Assembly: GCA_036500145.1 (NCBI GenBank)
Contig: DASYCO010000042.1
Location: forward strand, 1 to 64,000
Source: CAMAVH01 sp036500145
GTDB taxonomy: Bacteria; Pseudomonadota; Alphaproteobacteria; SMXQ01
Reading direction: 5' to 3'
DNA: 64,000 nt
Shown here: positions 40,657-49,562 of the stretch, in pieces
Position numbering within the stretch: position 1 is the first letter of the stretch
How the letters are laid out: each line of letters opens with the position of its first letter
Notes under the pieces: model-generated
Database searches by the model: none
Seen by the model: the letters and a program-made list of their open reading frames with translations, nothing else
What the model was told of the DNA's origin: nothing
Translations under genes and position numbers: made by a program

Positions 40657-42612
40657 ATGTGCGGCATCGCTGGATTGTTCGACCCCGCCGCCGAGCGCAG
40701 CGCCGACGCGCTGAACGGGATTGCGGCACGCATGGCCGGCACGCTGCATCATCGCGGGCCGGACGACGGCGGCGTTTGGAGCGACCCCGCCGCCGGCCTC
40801 GGCTTCGGTTTCCGCCGCCTCGCCATCATCGATCTGACGCCCGCCGGACATCAGCCGATGATCGCCGGAGACGGCCGCTCGGCCATCGTCTTCAATGGCG
40901 AGATCTACAACGCCGAAGACATCCGCCGCGAGCTCGACGGCATCGGCGCATCGCCCGCCGGCGGCTGGCGCGGCCATTCCGACACCGAGGTGCTGCTGCA
41001 GGCCTGCCTTCACTTCGGCGTGGCGGCGGCGGTCGAGCGGCTGATCGGCATGTTCGCCTTCGCCTTCTGGGACGCGGAACGGCGCCGCCTCACCCTGGTG
41101 CGCGACCGCCTCGGCATCAAGCCGCTGTACTGGGCGCGCGACGGCCGGCAGATCCTCTTCGCCTCCGAGCTGAAGGCGCTGCGCGCCCATGACGGCTTCA
41201 GCGCCGAGATCGACCGCCAGGCGCTCGCCGGCTTCCTGCGCCAGGCCTATGTGCCGGGCCCGCGCAGCATCTATCGCGACGCGCAGAAGCTGCAGCCCGG
41301 CCATATGCTCACCGTCGGACCCGATGGCGAGCCGACCATCGCCTGCTACTGGAGCCTGCGCGACATCGCGCGCGACGGCCAGATGCGCAAAGAGAACCGG
41401 CCGATCGACAACCATGCCGCCGTGGACGAGCTGGACGCCTTGCTGCGCGACGCGGTCAAGCTGCGCATGGTCGCCGACGTGCCGCTCGGCGCGTTTCTTT
41501 CGGGCGGCATCGATTCGTCGACCGTGGTCGCGCTGATGCAGGCGCAATCGAACCGGCCGGTAAAGACCTTCACCATCGGCTTTCACGAGAAGGGCTACGA
41601 CGAGGCGGTGCACGCCAAGCAGGTCGCGGCCCATCTCGGCACCGAACATACCGAGCTTTACCTCAACGCCGAAGACGCGCTGGGGCTGGTGCCGCGCATT
41701 CCCGACTGGTACGACGAGCCCTTCGCCGACGTCTCGCAGTTGCCGACCTACCTCGTCTCCGCGATGACGCGCAGGCACGTCACCGTCGCCTTGTCGGGCG
41801 ACGGCGGCGACGAACTGTTCGCCGGCTATTCGCGCTACGGCTGGGCCGGGCGGCTCAAGCGCTGGACCGACGGCGTGCCGCTGCCGCTGCGGGAGGCCGC
41901 GTCCGCCGCCTTGCGCGCCCTGCCGCCGCATGCCTGGGACAAGCTTTCCGGGCTGCTGCCCGAAGGCCGCCGGCCGCGCCAGCTCGGCCACAAGGCGCAC
42001 AAGCTCGCCGGCCTCCTGACGCAGCCGAACGCCGACGCCGTCTATCGCCAGCTCGTCGGCTTCTGGCATCATCCCGCCGAATTGCTGGCGAGCGACGATC
42101 CGCGCGAAGGCCCGCTGTGGGACCAGAGCCTCGCCGCCGACCTGCCGGACTTCACGGCCCGCATGCAGTACCTCGACAGCGTGACCTACCTGCCCGACGA
42201 CATCCTGACCAAGGTGGACCGCGCCAGCATGGCGGTCAGCCTGGAAGCGCGCGTGCCGCTGCTCGACCACCGCGTCGTCGCCCATGCCTGGAACCTGCCG
42301 GGCGACCTCAAGCTGCGCGACGGCAAGGCGAAGTGGCTGCTGCGCCAGGTGCTCTACCGCTACGTGCCGCAGGCGCTGGTCGAACGCCCGAAGATGGGCT
42401 TCGCCGTCCCGATCAACGCCTGGCTGCGCGGGCCGCTGCGCGATTGGGCCGAGGATCTGCTCGATGAGGCCCGCCTCAGGCGCGACGGCATCCTCAACCC
42501 CATTCCGATCCGCCGCAAATGGCGCGAGCACCTCTCCGGAAGCCGCGACTGGCAATTCGATCTCTGGACTGTATTGATGTTTCAAGCCTGGCACCAAAGA
42601 TGGCAGACATGA
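40657..42612 (+). CDS. asnB: Glutamine-hydrolysing asparagine synthase family protein
   Basis: A 651-residue two-domain amidotransferase. The N-terminal Ntn glutaminase starts with the catalytic Cys2 (MCGIAGLFDP), then HHRGPDDGG, FNGEIYN and SDTEVLL; the synthase domain has the ATP pyrophosphatase loop LSGGIDSS and VALSGDGGDELFAGY. Paralogues within glycan clusters may amidate sugar acids or act on a precursor instead of making free asparagine; the setting between glycosyltransferases makes that plausible (inference). Met 40657 is fixed by Cys2. The next gene's start overlaps its stop. Confidence 0.93.
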   Translation: MCGIAGLFDPAAERSADALNGIAARMAGTLHHRGPDDGGVWSDPAAGLGFGFRRLAIIDLTPAGHQPMIAGDGRSAIVFNGEIYNAEDIRRELDGIGASPAGGWRGHSDTEVLLQACLHFGVAAAVERLIGMFAFAFWDAERRRLTLVRDRLGIKPLYWARDGRQILFASELKALRAHDGFSAEIDRQALAGFLRQAYVPGPRSIYRDAQKLQPGHMLTVGPDGEPTIACYWSLRDIARDGQMRKENRPIDNHAAVDELDALLRDAVKLRMVADVPLGAFLSGGIDSSTVVALMQAQSNRPVKTFTIGFHEKGYDEAVHAKQVAAHLGTEHTELYLNAEDALGLVPRIPDWYDEPFADVSQLPTYLVSAMTRRHVTVALSGDGGDELFAGYSRYGWAGRLKRWTDGVPLPLREAASAALRALPPHAWDKLSGLLPEGRRPRQLGHKAHKLAGLLTQPNADAVYRQLVGFWHHPAELLASDDPREGPLWDQSLAADLPDFTARMQYLDSVTYLPDDILTKVDRASMAVSLEARVPLLDHRVVAHAWNLPGDLKLRDGKAKWLLRQVLYRYVPQALVERPKMGFAVPINAWLRGPLRDWAEDLLDEARLRRDGILNPIPIRRKWREHLSGSRDWQFDLWTVLMFQAWHQRWQT

Positions 42613-43538
42613 ACGACCGACCGATCGTCCAAACCCCGAAAGCCCGCAGCTCTTCATGGCGAGCGGCGATTCCCTGGTGGGCGAAGATCTCCGCCAAGGT
42701 GGTCCTGAGCCGCCTGCCGGTCAGCGGCCGCGTCTGGCAGATGCTGCGCATCTTCTCTCCCGGCGACATGCTGCTGCCGCACTACGCGATCGGCGTCTTC
42801 CGCGTGCATTACGAGCGCGCCGGCCGACCGGCGCCCGGGTTCGCCTACCTTGAGCTGGGGCCGGGCGATTCCCTGGCGACTGCGGCGGTCGCCTGGGCGC
42901 ATGGCGCCGGCGGCGGCTGGCTCGTCGACGCCGGCTCCTACGCCGCGCGCGACATCGCGCTCTACCGCCCCCTGCTCGACGCGCTGATCGCGCGGCGGAC
43001 GGAGCTCGGCCTGACGCGCGACGCCAGCGAGCTGCTCGCCTGCAAGACGATCGACGAGCTGCTCGAGCGCACCGGCTGCCAGTTCCGCGAGCATGGCCTC
43101 GCCGACCTGAAGGCGGTCCCGGCGAACAGCATCGACTTCGTCCTCTCGCAGGCGGTGCTCGAGCATGTGCCGCGCGCCGAATTCACCGAGACCATGCGCG
43201 AGCTCTGCCGGCTGATGAAGCCTGGCGCGGCGAGCTCGCACCAGATCGACTTCAAGGACCATCTCGGCGGCTCGCTGCACAACCTCCACTTCTCCAACGA
43301 GTTCTGGGAGAAGCCCTGGTTCGCGCAGCGCAGCGGCTTCTACACCAACCGCCTGCAATTCTCCGACATGCTGCGCGACCTCACGGCGGCAGGCTTCGCC
43401 GTCGACGTCGTCTGCCGCGAGACCTGGGACGAGCTGCCGGTCGAGAAGCGCAAGCTGCCCCTGCCGTTCCGCGAAAGGTCGGACGAAGACCTCAAGATCC
43501 AGACCGTCGAACTGATCGCGAAGAAGCATGGCGCCTGA
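42609..43538 (+). CDS. SAM-dependent methyltransferase of the glycan cluster
   Basis: A 309-residue protein with motif I YLELGPGDSLATAA, a post-I acidic residue in GGWLVDAGSY, and the type 11/12 signature SIDFVLSQAVLEHVPRAEFTETMRELCRLMKPGAASSHQIDFKDHLG. Hydrophobic residues near the N terminus (AAIPWWAKISAKVVL) may let it sit at the membrane. It probably methylates a sugar or lipid-linked intermediate. Start ATG overlaps the asnB stop (ATGA); an ATG at 42600 is an alternative. The next gene overlaps its end by 11 bases. Confidence 0.85.
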   Translation: MNDRPIVQTPKARSSSWRAAIPWWAKISAKVVLSRLPVSGRVWQMLRIFSPGDMLLPHYAIGVFRVHYERAGRPAPGFAYLELGPGDSLATAAVAWAHGAGGGWLVDAGSYAARDIALYRPLLDALIARRTELGLTRDASELLACKTIDELLERTGCQFREHGLADLKAVPANSIDFVLSQAVLEHVPRAEFTETMRELCRLMKPGAASSHQIDFKDHLGGSLHNLHFSNEFWEKPWFAQRSGFYTNRLQFSDMLRDLTAAGFAVDVVCRETWDELPVEKRKLPLPFRERSDEDLKIQTVELIAKKHGA

Positions 43539-44706
43539 CGGACCGAAGCCGAAGCTGCTCTTCCTCGTCACCGAGGACTGGTACTTCTGTTCGCATCGCC
43601 TGCCCATCGCGCGCGCCGCGCGCGACGCCGGCTATGACGTGTGGGTGGCGACGCGCGTCGCCCAGCACGGCGCGGCGATCCGCGCCGAAGGCTTCGGCCT
43701 GATCCCGCTGACGCGCCTCGGGCGCAGCATGGGCAATCCGCTGCGCGAGCTGTCCGGCCTTGCCGAGGTGGTCGGCGTCTACCGCCAGGCGAAGCCTGAC
43801 ATCGTGCATCACGTGGCGATCAAGCCGGCGCTGTTCGGCTCGCTGGCCGCGCGCGTCGCCCAATATACCGGCGGGAGCGCGCCGCGCATGGTCAACGCCA
43901 TCGCCGGCCTCGGCTTCATCTTCACCTCGCAGAGCCTGAAGGCCCGCCTGCTGCGCCCCGTCGTGCGCCTCGCCTTCCGCTGGCTGCTCGACCGCCGCAA
44001 CGGGCGCGTCATCGTGCAGAACCCGGACGACGGACGCCTGCTGACCGAGGGCGGCCTGGTCTCGCCGGCGCGCCTCGTGCTGATCAAGGGTTCCGGCGTC
44101 GACCTCGCCCGCTTCGCCGCCACGCCCGAGCCGCGGGCCGACGCCGCCCATCCGCCCATCGCCACCCTGGTCTCCCGCATGATCTGGGACAAGGGCGTCG
44201 GCGTGCTGGTCGAGGCGGCCCGCCTGCTGCGCGCCCGCAACGTGTCCCTGCGCGTCCTGCTCGCCGGCACCCCCGACCGCGAAAACGCCGCGGCGATCCC
44301 GGAAGAGCAGCTCCGCGCCTGGAACCAGGAAGGCGTTGTCGAATGGATCGGCTTTTGCGACGATGTGGCCAAGCTATGGCAGAATAGCCATATCGCCGTG
44401 CTGCCCTCGTGGTACGGCGAAGGCGTGCCAAAAAGCCTGCTGGAGGCGGCCGCCGCCGCCCGCCCGATGGTGGCGGTCGACGGCCCGGGATTGCGCGAAG
44501 TGGTGCAAGAGGGCGAGACCGGCCTGCTGGTGCCGCCGCGCGACGCGGCAGCCCTGGCCGACGCGCTGCAGCGCCTCGCCGAGGACGGCGCGCTGCGCCG
44601 CCAGATGGGACAGACGGCGCGGAGGCGCGCAGAGTCCGAATTCGGCGACGGCGCGGTGATCGACGCGACCTTGGCGCTGTACCGCGATTTGCTGAGCCGG
44701 GGCTGA
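43528..44706 (+). CDS. Family 4-type glycosyltransferase
   Basis: A 392-residue GT-B enzyme. It starts KLLFLVTEDWYFCSHRLPIARAARDAGYDVWVATRV, a pattern seen in glycosyltransferases of O-antigen and exopolysaccharide loci, then DIVHHVAIKPALFGSLAA, NAIAGLGFIF, VIVQNPDDGRLL, LVSRMIWDKGVGVLVEAARLL and the donor motif PSWYGEGVPKSLLEAAAAARPMVAVDGPGLREVV. Overlaps the methyltransferase gene by 11 bases, so the four genes form one tight operon. Its stop codon lies in the first unit of a 24-25-base tandem repeat. Confidence 0.92.
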   Translation: MAPDGPKPKLLFLVTEDWYFCSHRLPIARAARDAGYDVWVATRVAQHGAAIRAEGFGLIPLTRLGRSMGNPLRELSGLAEVVGVYRQAKPDIVHHVAIKPALFGSLAARVAQYTGGSAPRMVNAIAGLGFIFTSQSLKARLLRPVVRLAFRWLLDRRNGRVIVQNPDDGRLLTEGGLVSPARLVLIKGSGVDLARFAATPEPRADAAHPPIATLVSRMIWDKGVGVLVEAARLLRARNVSLRVLLAGTPDRENAAAIPEEQLRAWNQEGVVEWIGFCDDVAKLWQNSHIAVLPSWYGEGVPKSLLEAAAAARPMVAVDGPGLREVVQEGETGLLVPPRDAAALADALQRLAEDGALRRQMGQTARRRAESEFGDGAVIDATLALYRDLLSRG

Positions 44707-44772
44707 CAAGGGCCATAGGATCCGGGACTGACAAGGTCCGAGGGCCTAGGGCTGATAAGCTCCGCAGGAGAC
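44700..44772 (+). repeat. 24-25-bp degenerate tandem repeat across a stop codon
   Basis: Three units start at 44700 (GGGCTGACAAGG), 44724 (GGGACTGACAAGG) and 44749 (GGGCTGATAAGC). The first contains the TGA stop of the glycosyltransferase; the last ends close to the ribosome site of the next gene. Confidence 0.8.
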
Positions 44773-44782
44773 GGGAGAGCTG

Positions 44783-45991
44783 ATGAGCGATCACGCGGCC
44801 ATCAAGGAACGGCACAGGAAGGCGGCCCACGCGTCGCCGGCCCGCAACGGCGCCTTGACGCCGGGCCCGCGCGTCATCCGCGAGGCGAAGCCGGAGGACA
44901 TCCCGGCGCTGCTGATGATCGAGCACCAGTCCTTCCCGACCGACCGCCTGTCGCAGCGCAGCTTCCGCTACATGCTGTCGAAGGGCAACGCCACCACGCT
45001 GGTCGAGACCGACCGCGCGGGCGAGGTGCGCGGCTACGCCATGGTCTCCTTCCACCGCAACACGCCGCTGGCGCGCCTCTATTCCATCGCCGTCGCGCCG
45101 CGCTGGCGCGGCAAGGGCGTCGGGCGCGCCCTGATGCGCGCGGCGGAGGACGCGGCGCGTGAGGAGGCCTGCGCCTACCTGCGCCTGGAAGTGCGCGCCG
45201 AGGACAAGGACACCCAGGCCTTCTACCGCAAGCTCGGCTACCGGCCGTTCGGCTATCACAGCCAGTACTACGACGACAACGCCGACGCCGTGCGCATGGA
45301 CAAGATCATCGCGCCCGGCTTGGCGCCCAATGTCACGCGCGTGCCATATTACCGCCAGCGCCTCGACTTCACCTGCGGCCCGGCCGCGGTGATGATGGGA
45401 ATGCACGCCCTCGACCGCAAGCGCCCCATGACGGCGATCGAGGAACTGCGCATCTGGCGCGAGTCCACGACGATCTTCATGACCCAGGGCCACGGCGGCT
45501 GCAGCCCGCACGGCCTGGCCCTGGCGGCCTTCAAGCGCGGCTTCGACGTCGAGCTCTACACCAACGACCGCGGCGTGCCCTTCGTCGAGACCGTGCGCAG
45601 CGAGCTGAAGCGCGACGTCATCCGCCAGGTCCACGCCGACTTCCTCGATGAACTCTCGAAGACCGCCGTGACCCTGGTGCCGCGCGCGCTCAACCTGGCG
45701 CAGATGCGCGAGAAGTTCGACGCCGGCGGCATTCCCATCGTGCTGGTCTCGTCCTACCAGTTCGACCGGCGCAAGGAACTGCACTGGGTGGTTGTGACCG
45801 GCTTCGACGATACGTATGTTTACGTCCACGATCCTTACGTCGACGTGGCCGAAGCCAAGAGCCAGACCGACCGCATGCACATCCCCGTGCCGCAGCGCAC
45901 CTTCGACCGCATGGCGCGCTACGGCAAACGGCACAAGAAGGCCGCGCTGATCGTCAAGGCGCGGCCCGCCGGCGCCGACAAGACCAAGTGA
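44783..45991 (+). CDS. GNAT acetyltransferase fused to a C39-like peptidase domain
   Basis: A 402-residue fusion. Residues ~30-175 are a RimI-like N-acetyltransferase (REAKPEDIPALLMIEHQSFPTDRLS, the acetyl-CoA loop APRWRGKGVGRALM, and FYRKLGYRPFGY). Residues ~185-395 are a papain-like C39 module with Cys198 in FTCGPAAVMMG, His334 in KELHWVVVTGFDD and Asp350 in VHDPY, so the catalytic triad is intact. No signal peptide or transporter part. The next gene encodes a RimK-type ligase; comparative work on amidoligases has noted such GNAT/peptidase/ATP-grasp neighbourhoods and proposed peptide tagging or small-peptide synthesis. Substrate unknown. Confidence 0.88.
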   Translation: MSDHAAIKERHRKAAHASPARNGALTPGPRVIREAKPEDIPALLMIEHQSFPTDRLSQRSFRYMLSKGNATTLVETDRAGEVRGYAMVSFHRNTPLARLYSIAVAPRWRGKGVGRALMRAAEDAAREEACAYLRLEVRAEDKDTQAFYRKLGYRPFGYHSQYYDDNADAVRMDKIIAPGLAPNVTRVPYYRQRLDFTCGPAAVMMGMHALDRKRPMTAIEELRIWRESTTIFMTQGHGGCSPHGLALAAFKRGFDVELYTNDRGVPFVETVRSELKRDVIRQVHADFLDELSKTAVTLVPRALNLAQMREKFDAGGIPIVLVSSYQFDRRKELHWVVVTGFDDTYVYVHDPYVDVAEAKSQTDRMHIPVPQRTFDRMARYGKRHKKAALIVKARPAGADKTK

Positions 45992-46049
45992 GATTGAGCA
46001 CCGCGTTCCCTAGCCGCTAGGCGACGCCCAGGAAAGGCACTTCGGCCCC

Positions 46050-47627
46050 ATGGTACAGCACGTGATCGTCGTCGACCGCGAGGAAGACTTCAAATGGCCG
46101 GGCCCCAACCGCCAGGTGCTGACGGCGAAGGACTTCGTGAAGGAGCCGGGCAAGAAGTACCCGACCTCGGCGCGCGTCATCAATCTCTGCCGCGACTATA
46201 GCTACCTCTCGCTCGGCTACTATTCGTCGCTGCTCGCGGAAGCGCGCGGCCAGAAGGTGATCCCCTCGGTCGAGGTCCTGCTCGACCTCAACTGGAAGCG
46301 CCTCTACCAGAACGAGCTGCCCGAGCTCAACGACCTGCTGCGCAAGACATTCTCGGGCGCCGACAGCGACCCCGTGGGCTTCACCATCCACCTGTTCTTC
46401 GGCGCCTCCGACGACGTCCGCCTGCGCGAGGTGGCGCGGCGCGTCTTCGACCTGTTCCGCGCGCCGCTGCTTGCCGTCGACCTGCGCAACGGCAAGGAAG
46501 GCTGGGAGGTCATCTCCATCCGGCCGATCTCGATCAACGACCTGCCCGCCGGCCAGGAGGACGCCTTCGCGCTGTCCCTCGACCGCTACACGCGCACCGC
46601 CTGGCGCGCCGCCAAGCCCGACGTGCCGGCGGTCTATTCCATCGCCATCCTGCACAACCCGCAGGAGCGCCAGCCGCCGTCGAACGAGCGCGCCCTGAAG
46701 AAGTTCATCCGCATCGGCGAGCAGATGGGCGTCGAGATGGAGCTCATCACCCGCAAGGACTACAGCCGCCTGCCGGAGTTCGACGCGCTGTTCATCCGCG
46801 AGACCACCGACCTCGACGACCACACCTACCGCTTCGCGCGCAAGGCCGAGGACGAGGGCATGCCGGTGATCGACAGCCCGCAGGCGATCCTGAAGTGCAC
46901 CAACAAGATCTATCTCGCCGAGCTGCTCAACGCCAACGGCGTGCCGACGCCCAAGACCCTCACGCTCGACCGCCGCCAGCTCGACCGCGTCGATTCCGAG
47001 TTCGGCTATCCGGTCGTCATCAAGATTCCCGACGGCTCATTCTCGCGCGGCGTGCACAAGGTGCAGAGCCGCGAGGAGCTCAACGAGCTGGCCGACAAGC
47101 TGTTCGAGGAATCCGACCTGATCCTCGCCCAGGAGTTCATGCAGACGGAGTACGACTGGCGCGTCGGCGTGCTCGACCGCAAGCCGATCTACGTCTGCCA
47201 GTACTTCATGGCCAAGGGCCACTGGCAGGTGCTGAAGTACCATGGCGCCGCCATCGACGGCGCCAACTACGACGAAGGCGACGACAAGTCCTTCTCGGTC
47301 GAGAACGCGCCACGCGAGGTGATCGACGTCGCCACCAAGGCGGCGAGCCTGATCGGCGACGGACTGCACGGCGTCGACCTCAAGCAGACGCCGAACGGCG
47401 TCTACGTCATCGAGATCAACGACAACCCGAACATCGACGCCGGCGTCGAAGACGCCGTGCTGAAGGACGACCTTTATCGCCTGATCGTGCGCGACTTCAT
47501 CCGCCGCATCGAGAAGCGCACCGCCACCCTGCCGGCCGCGGCGCGGCCGGTGGCCTTCCCGAGCGCCGCCCCCCTCGAGGACACGGCCGCCGCCGCGACG
47601 CCCCAGAGCGACCGCGCCGCATCCTGA
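46050..47627 (+). CDS. RimK-type ATP-grasp ligase with RLAN N-terminal domain
   Basis: A 525-residue protein. The first ~190 residues fit the RimK-like ATP-grasp N-terminal domain (VIVVDREEDFKWPGPNRQVLTAKDF, NLCRDYSYLSLGYYSSLLAEARGQKVIPSV). The ATP-grasp part has VIDSPQAILKCTNKIYLAELL, YPVVIKIPDGSFSRGVHKV, the metal-binding EINDNPNIDAGVED and a C-terminal Ala/Pro-rich tail. Relatives (RimK, LysX) join amino acids to carboxylates with ATP. It follows the GNAT-C39 gene after 58 bases on the same strand. Start at Met 46050 fits the family. Confidence 0.88.
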   Translation: MVQHVIVVDREEDFKWPGPNRQVLTAKDFVKEPGKKYPTSARVINLCRDYSYLSLGYYSSLLAEARGQKVIPSVEVLLDLNWKRLYQNELPELNDLLRKTFSGADSDPVGFTIHLFFGASDDVRLREVARRVFDLFRAPLLAVDLRNGKEGWEVISIRPISINDLPAGQEDAFALSLDRYTRTAWRAAKPDVPAVYSIAILHNPQERQPPSNERALKKFIRIGEQMGVEMELITRKDYSRLPEFDALFIRETTDLDDHTYRFARKAEDEGMPVIDSPQAILKCTNKIYLAELLNANGVPTPKTLTLDRRQLDRVDSEFGYPVVIKIPDGSFSRGVHKVQSREELNELADKLFEESDLILAQEFMQTEYDWRVGVLDRKPIYVCQYFMAKGHWQVLKYHGAAIDGANYDEGDDKSFSVENAPREVIDVATKAASLIGDGLHGVDLKQTPNGVYVIEINDNPNIDAGVEDAVLKDDLYRLIVRDFIRRIEKRTATLPAAARPVAFPSAAPLEDTAAAATPQSDRAAS

Positions 47628-47668
47628 CCCTGCCGCCCTGCCACGCGGGCCGCGAGCGTTGGCGGCCC

Positions 47669-47713
47669 CTTCTTCGCCGTTGTATCCTTCGCCGTCGCAT
47701 CCTTCGCCGATCC
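47669..47713 (+). repeat. 15-bp tandem repeat after the RimK-type gene
   Basis: Three units around the core CTTCGCCG at 47669, 47684 and 47699, in the 110-base gap before the substrate-binding protein gene. Confidence 0.8.
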
Positions 47714-47737
47714 GCAAAACATGAGGCCGTGCCCGCC

Positions 47738-48760
47738 ATGACTCATCCGTTCCGCCTTCCGCTCTTCGCCGCCGCCTGGCTGGCCCTAGCCCTGTCGGGA
47801 GCCGCCCCCGCCCTCGCCCAGGCGCCTTCGAGCCGCGAGAAGGTCAGCTTCGGCACCGACTGGCGCGCCCAGGCCGAGCATGGCGGCTTCTACCAGGCGC
47901 TCGCCAAGGGCTTCTACGCCGCGCACGGCCTCGACGTGTCGCTTCGCCAGGGCGGCCCGCAGATCAACCACGCACAGCTGCTCGCCGCCGGCCGCGTCGA
48001 CTTCAGCCTGTCCTCCAACTCCTTCATCGCGCTGAACTACACGCGTGAGCGCATTCCGATGGTCGCCGTGGCCGCCTTCTTCCAGAAGGACCCGTCGGTG
48101 CTGATCGCCCATCCCGGCCAGGGCAACGACACGCTGGAAGCGCTCAAGGGCAAGCCGATCTACATCGGCAGCGACACGCGCGTCGGCTCCTGGCTCTTCC
48201 TGCGCGCGCGCTTCGGCTACGACAACGCCCAGATCCGCCCCTACACCTTCAACATCGCGCCCTTCCTCACCAACCCGGCGGCGATCCAGCAGGGCTATCT
48301 CGGCAGCGAGCCCTATCTCATTGAGCAGCAGGGCATCAGGCCGGTCGTCATGCTGTTCGCCGATTCGGGCTATTCGAGCTACGGCGCGGTGATCGAGACC
48401 TCGCGCAAGATGGCCAACGAGAAGCCCGCCGTGGTCCAGGCCTTCGTCGACGCCTCCATCGAGGGCTGGTACGACTATCTCTACGGCGATCCGTCGCCCG
48501 GCAACGCCCTGATCAAGAAGGACAACCCGGAGATGACCGACGCGCTGCTCGCCTACGGGCGCGGCAAGCTGATCGACTACGGCATCGTCGATTCGGGCGA
48601 CACGCAAGGCGCCGGCATCGGCGCCATGAGCGCCAACCGCTGGCAGGACTTCTTCGACATGATGGTCGGCGAGAACCTCTACCCGCGCGAGATGGACGTC
48701 ACCGAGGCCTACACCCTGCAGTTCGTCAACAAGCGGGTCGGCATCGAGCGCAAGCCCTGA
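47738..48760 (+). CDS. NMT1/THI5-type ABC substrate-binding protein
   Basis: A 340-residue periplasmic protein with a Sec signal peptide (cleavage after APALAQ). The mature part follows the NMT1 pattern: VSFGTDWRAQAEHGGFYQALAKGFYAAHGLDVSLRQGGPQ, LLAAGRVDFSLSSNSF, IPMVAVAAFFQKDPSVLI, GYLGSEPYLIEQQG. Related proteins bind thiamine precursors, riboflavin, taurine or pyrimidines; here the ligand is unknown. Met 47738 gives the signal peptide; the frame upstream is a shadow of the ligase gene. First of a three-gene importer. Confidence 0.88.
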   Translation: MTHPFRLPLFAAAWLALALSGAAPALAQAPSSREKVSFGTDWRAQAEHGGFYQALAKGFYAAHGLDVSLRQGGPQINHAQLLAAGRVDFSLSSNSFIALNYTRERIPMVAVAAFFQKDPSVLIAHPGQGNDTLEALKGKPIYIGSDTRVGSWLFLRARFGYDNAQIRPYTFNIAPFLTNPAAIQQGYLGSEPYLIEQQGIRPVVMLFADSGYSSYGAVIETSRKMANEKPAVVQAFVDASIEGWYDYLYGDPSPGNALIKKDNPEMTDALLAYGRGKLIDYGIVDSGDTQGAGIGAMSANRWQDFFDMMVGENLYPREMDVTEAYTLQFVNKRVGIERKP

Positions 48761-48794
48761 GCTGCTGCGCCGACGAGGCCAAGGTGAACGCGAC

Positions 48795-49562
48795 ATGAGC
48801 GCAAGCCCGACGCTGCTGCGCCTGCAAGGGCTCTCGCACCGCTATCCGACCGGCCTGCTCGCCCTCGACGGCGTCAGCCTCGACGTCGGCGCCGGCGACT
48901 TCTTCAGCCTGCTCGGCCCTTCGGGCTGCGGCAAGTCGACGCTGCTGCGCCTGGCCGCCGGCCTGGAGACGCCGACCGGCGGGCGCATCGACTGGCCCGG
49001 CGGACGGCCGACGCCGGGCGACGTCGGCTTCGTCTTCCAGGAGCCGACGCTGATGCCCTGGGCCAGCGTCACCGACAACGTGCGCCTGCCGCTTCGCTTG
49101 ACGGGGCGCGACAGCCGCACGCCGGACGTCGCCGCCGCCCTCGACCTGGTGGGCCTGCGCGAGTTCGCCGACGCCTATCCGCGCGAGCTGTCGGGCGGCA
49201 TGAAGATGCGCGTCTCGCTCGCGCGCGCGCTCGTCACCAAGCCGCGCCTGCTGCTGCTCGACGAGCCCTTCGCGGCGCTCGACGAGATCACGCGCTTTCG
49301 CCTCAACGAAGACCTGCTGCGCATCTGGCGGACGCAGGGCTGCACCGTGATCTTCGTCACCCACAGCGTCTTCGAGGCGGCCTTCCTGTCGCAGCGCGTC
49401 GCCATCATGTCGGCGCGCCCGGGCCGCATCGTCGCCGACGAGGCCATCGACCTGCCGGGCGAGCGCGACGCGACGCTGCGCACGGATGCCGCCTACGGCG
49501 CGATCTGCCGCAAGCTCTCGGACCGCCTCGCCCAGGCCATGCATGGCGAGGCCGCCCTATGA
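48795..49562 (+). CDS. ABC importer ATP-binding protein (NitT/TauT type)
   Basis: A 255-residue ATPase: Walker A GPSGCGKS, Q loop FVFQEPTLMPWASVTDNVRLPL (typical of the nitrate/sulfonate/taurine family), signature LSGGMKMRVSLARAL, Walker B LLLLDEPFAALDE, switch VTHSVFEAAFLSQRV. It energises uptake with the permease that overlaps its stop by 4 bases. It lies 34 bases after the binding protein. Confidence 0.93.
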   Translation: MSASPTLLRLQGLSHRYPTGLLALDGVSLDVGAGDFFSLLGPSGCGKSTLLRLAAGLETPTGGRIDWPGGRPTPGDVGFVFQEPTLMPWASVTDNVRLPLRLTGRDSRTPDVAAALDLVGLREFADAYPRELSGGMKMRVSLARALVTKPRLLLLDEPFAALDEITRFRLNEDLLRIWRTQGCTVIFVTHSVFEAAFLSQRVAIMSARPGRIVADEAIDLPGERDATLRTDAAYGAICRKLSDRLAQAMHGEAAL

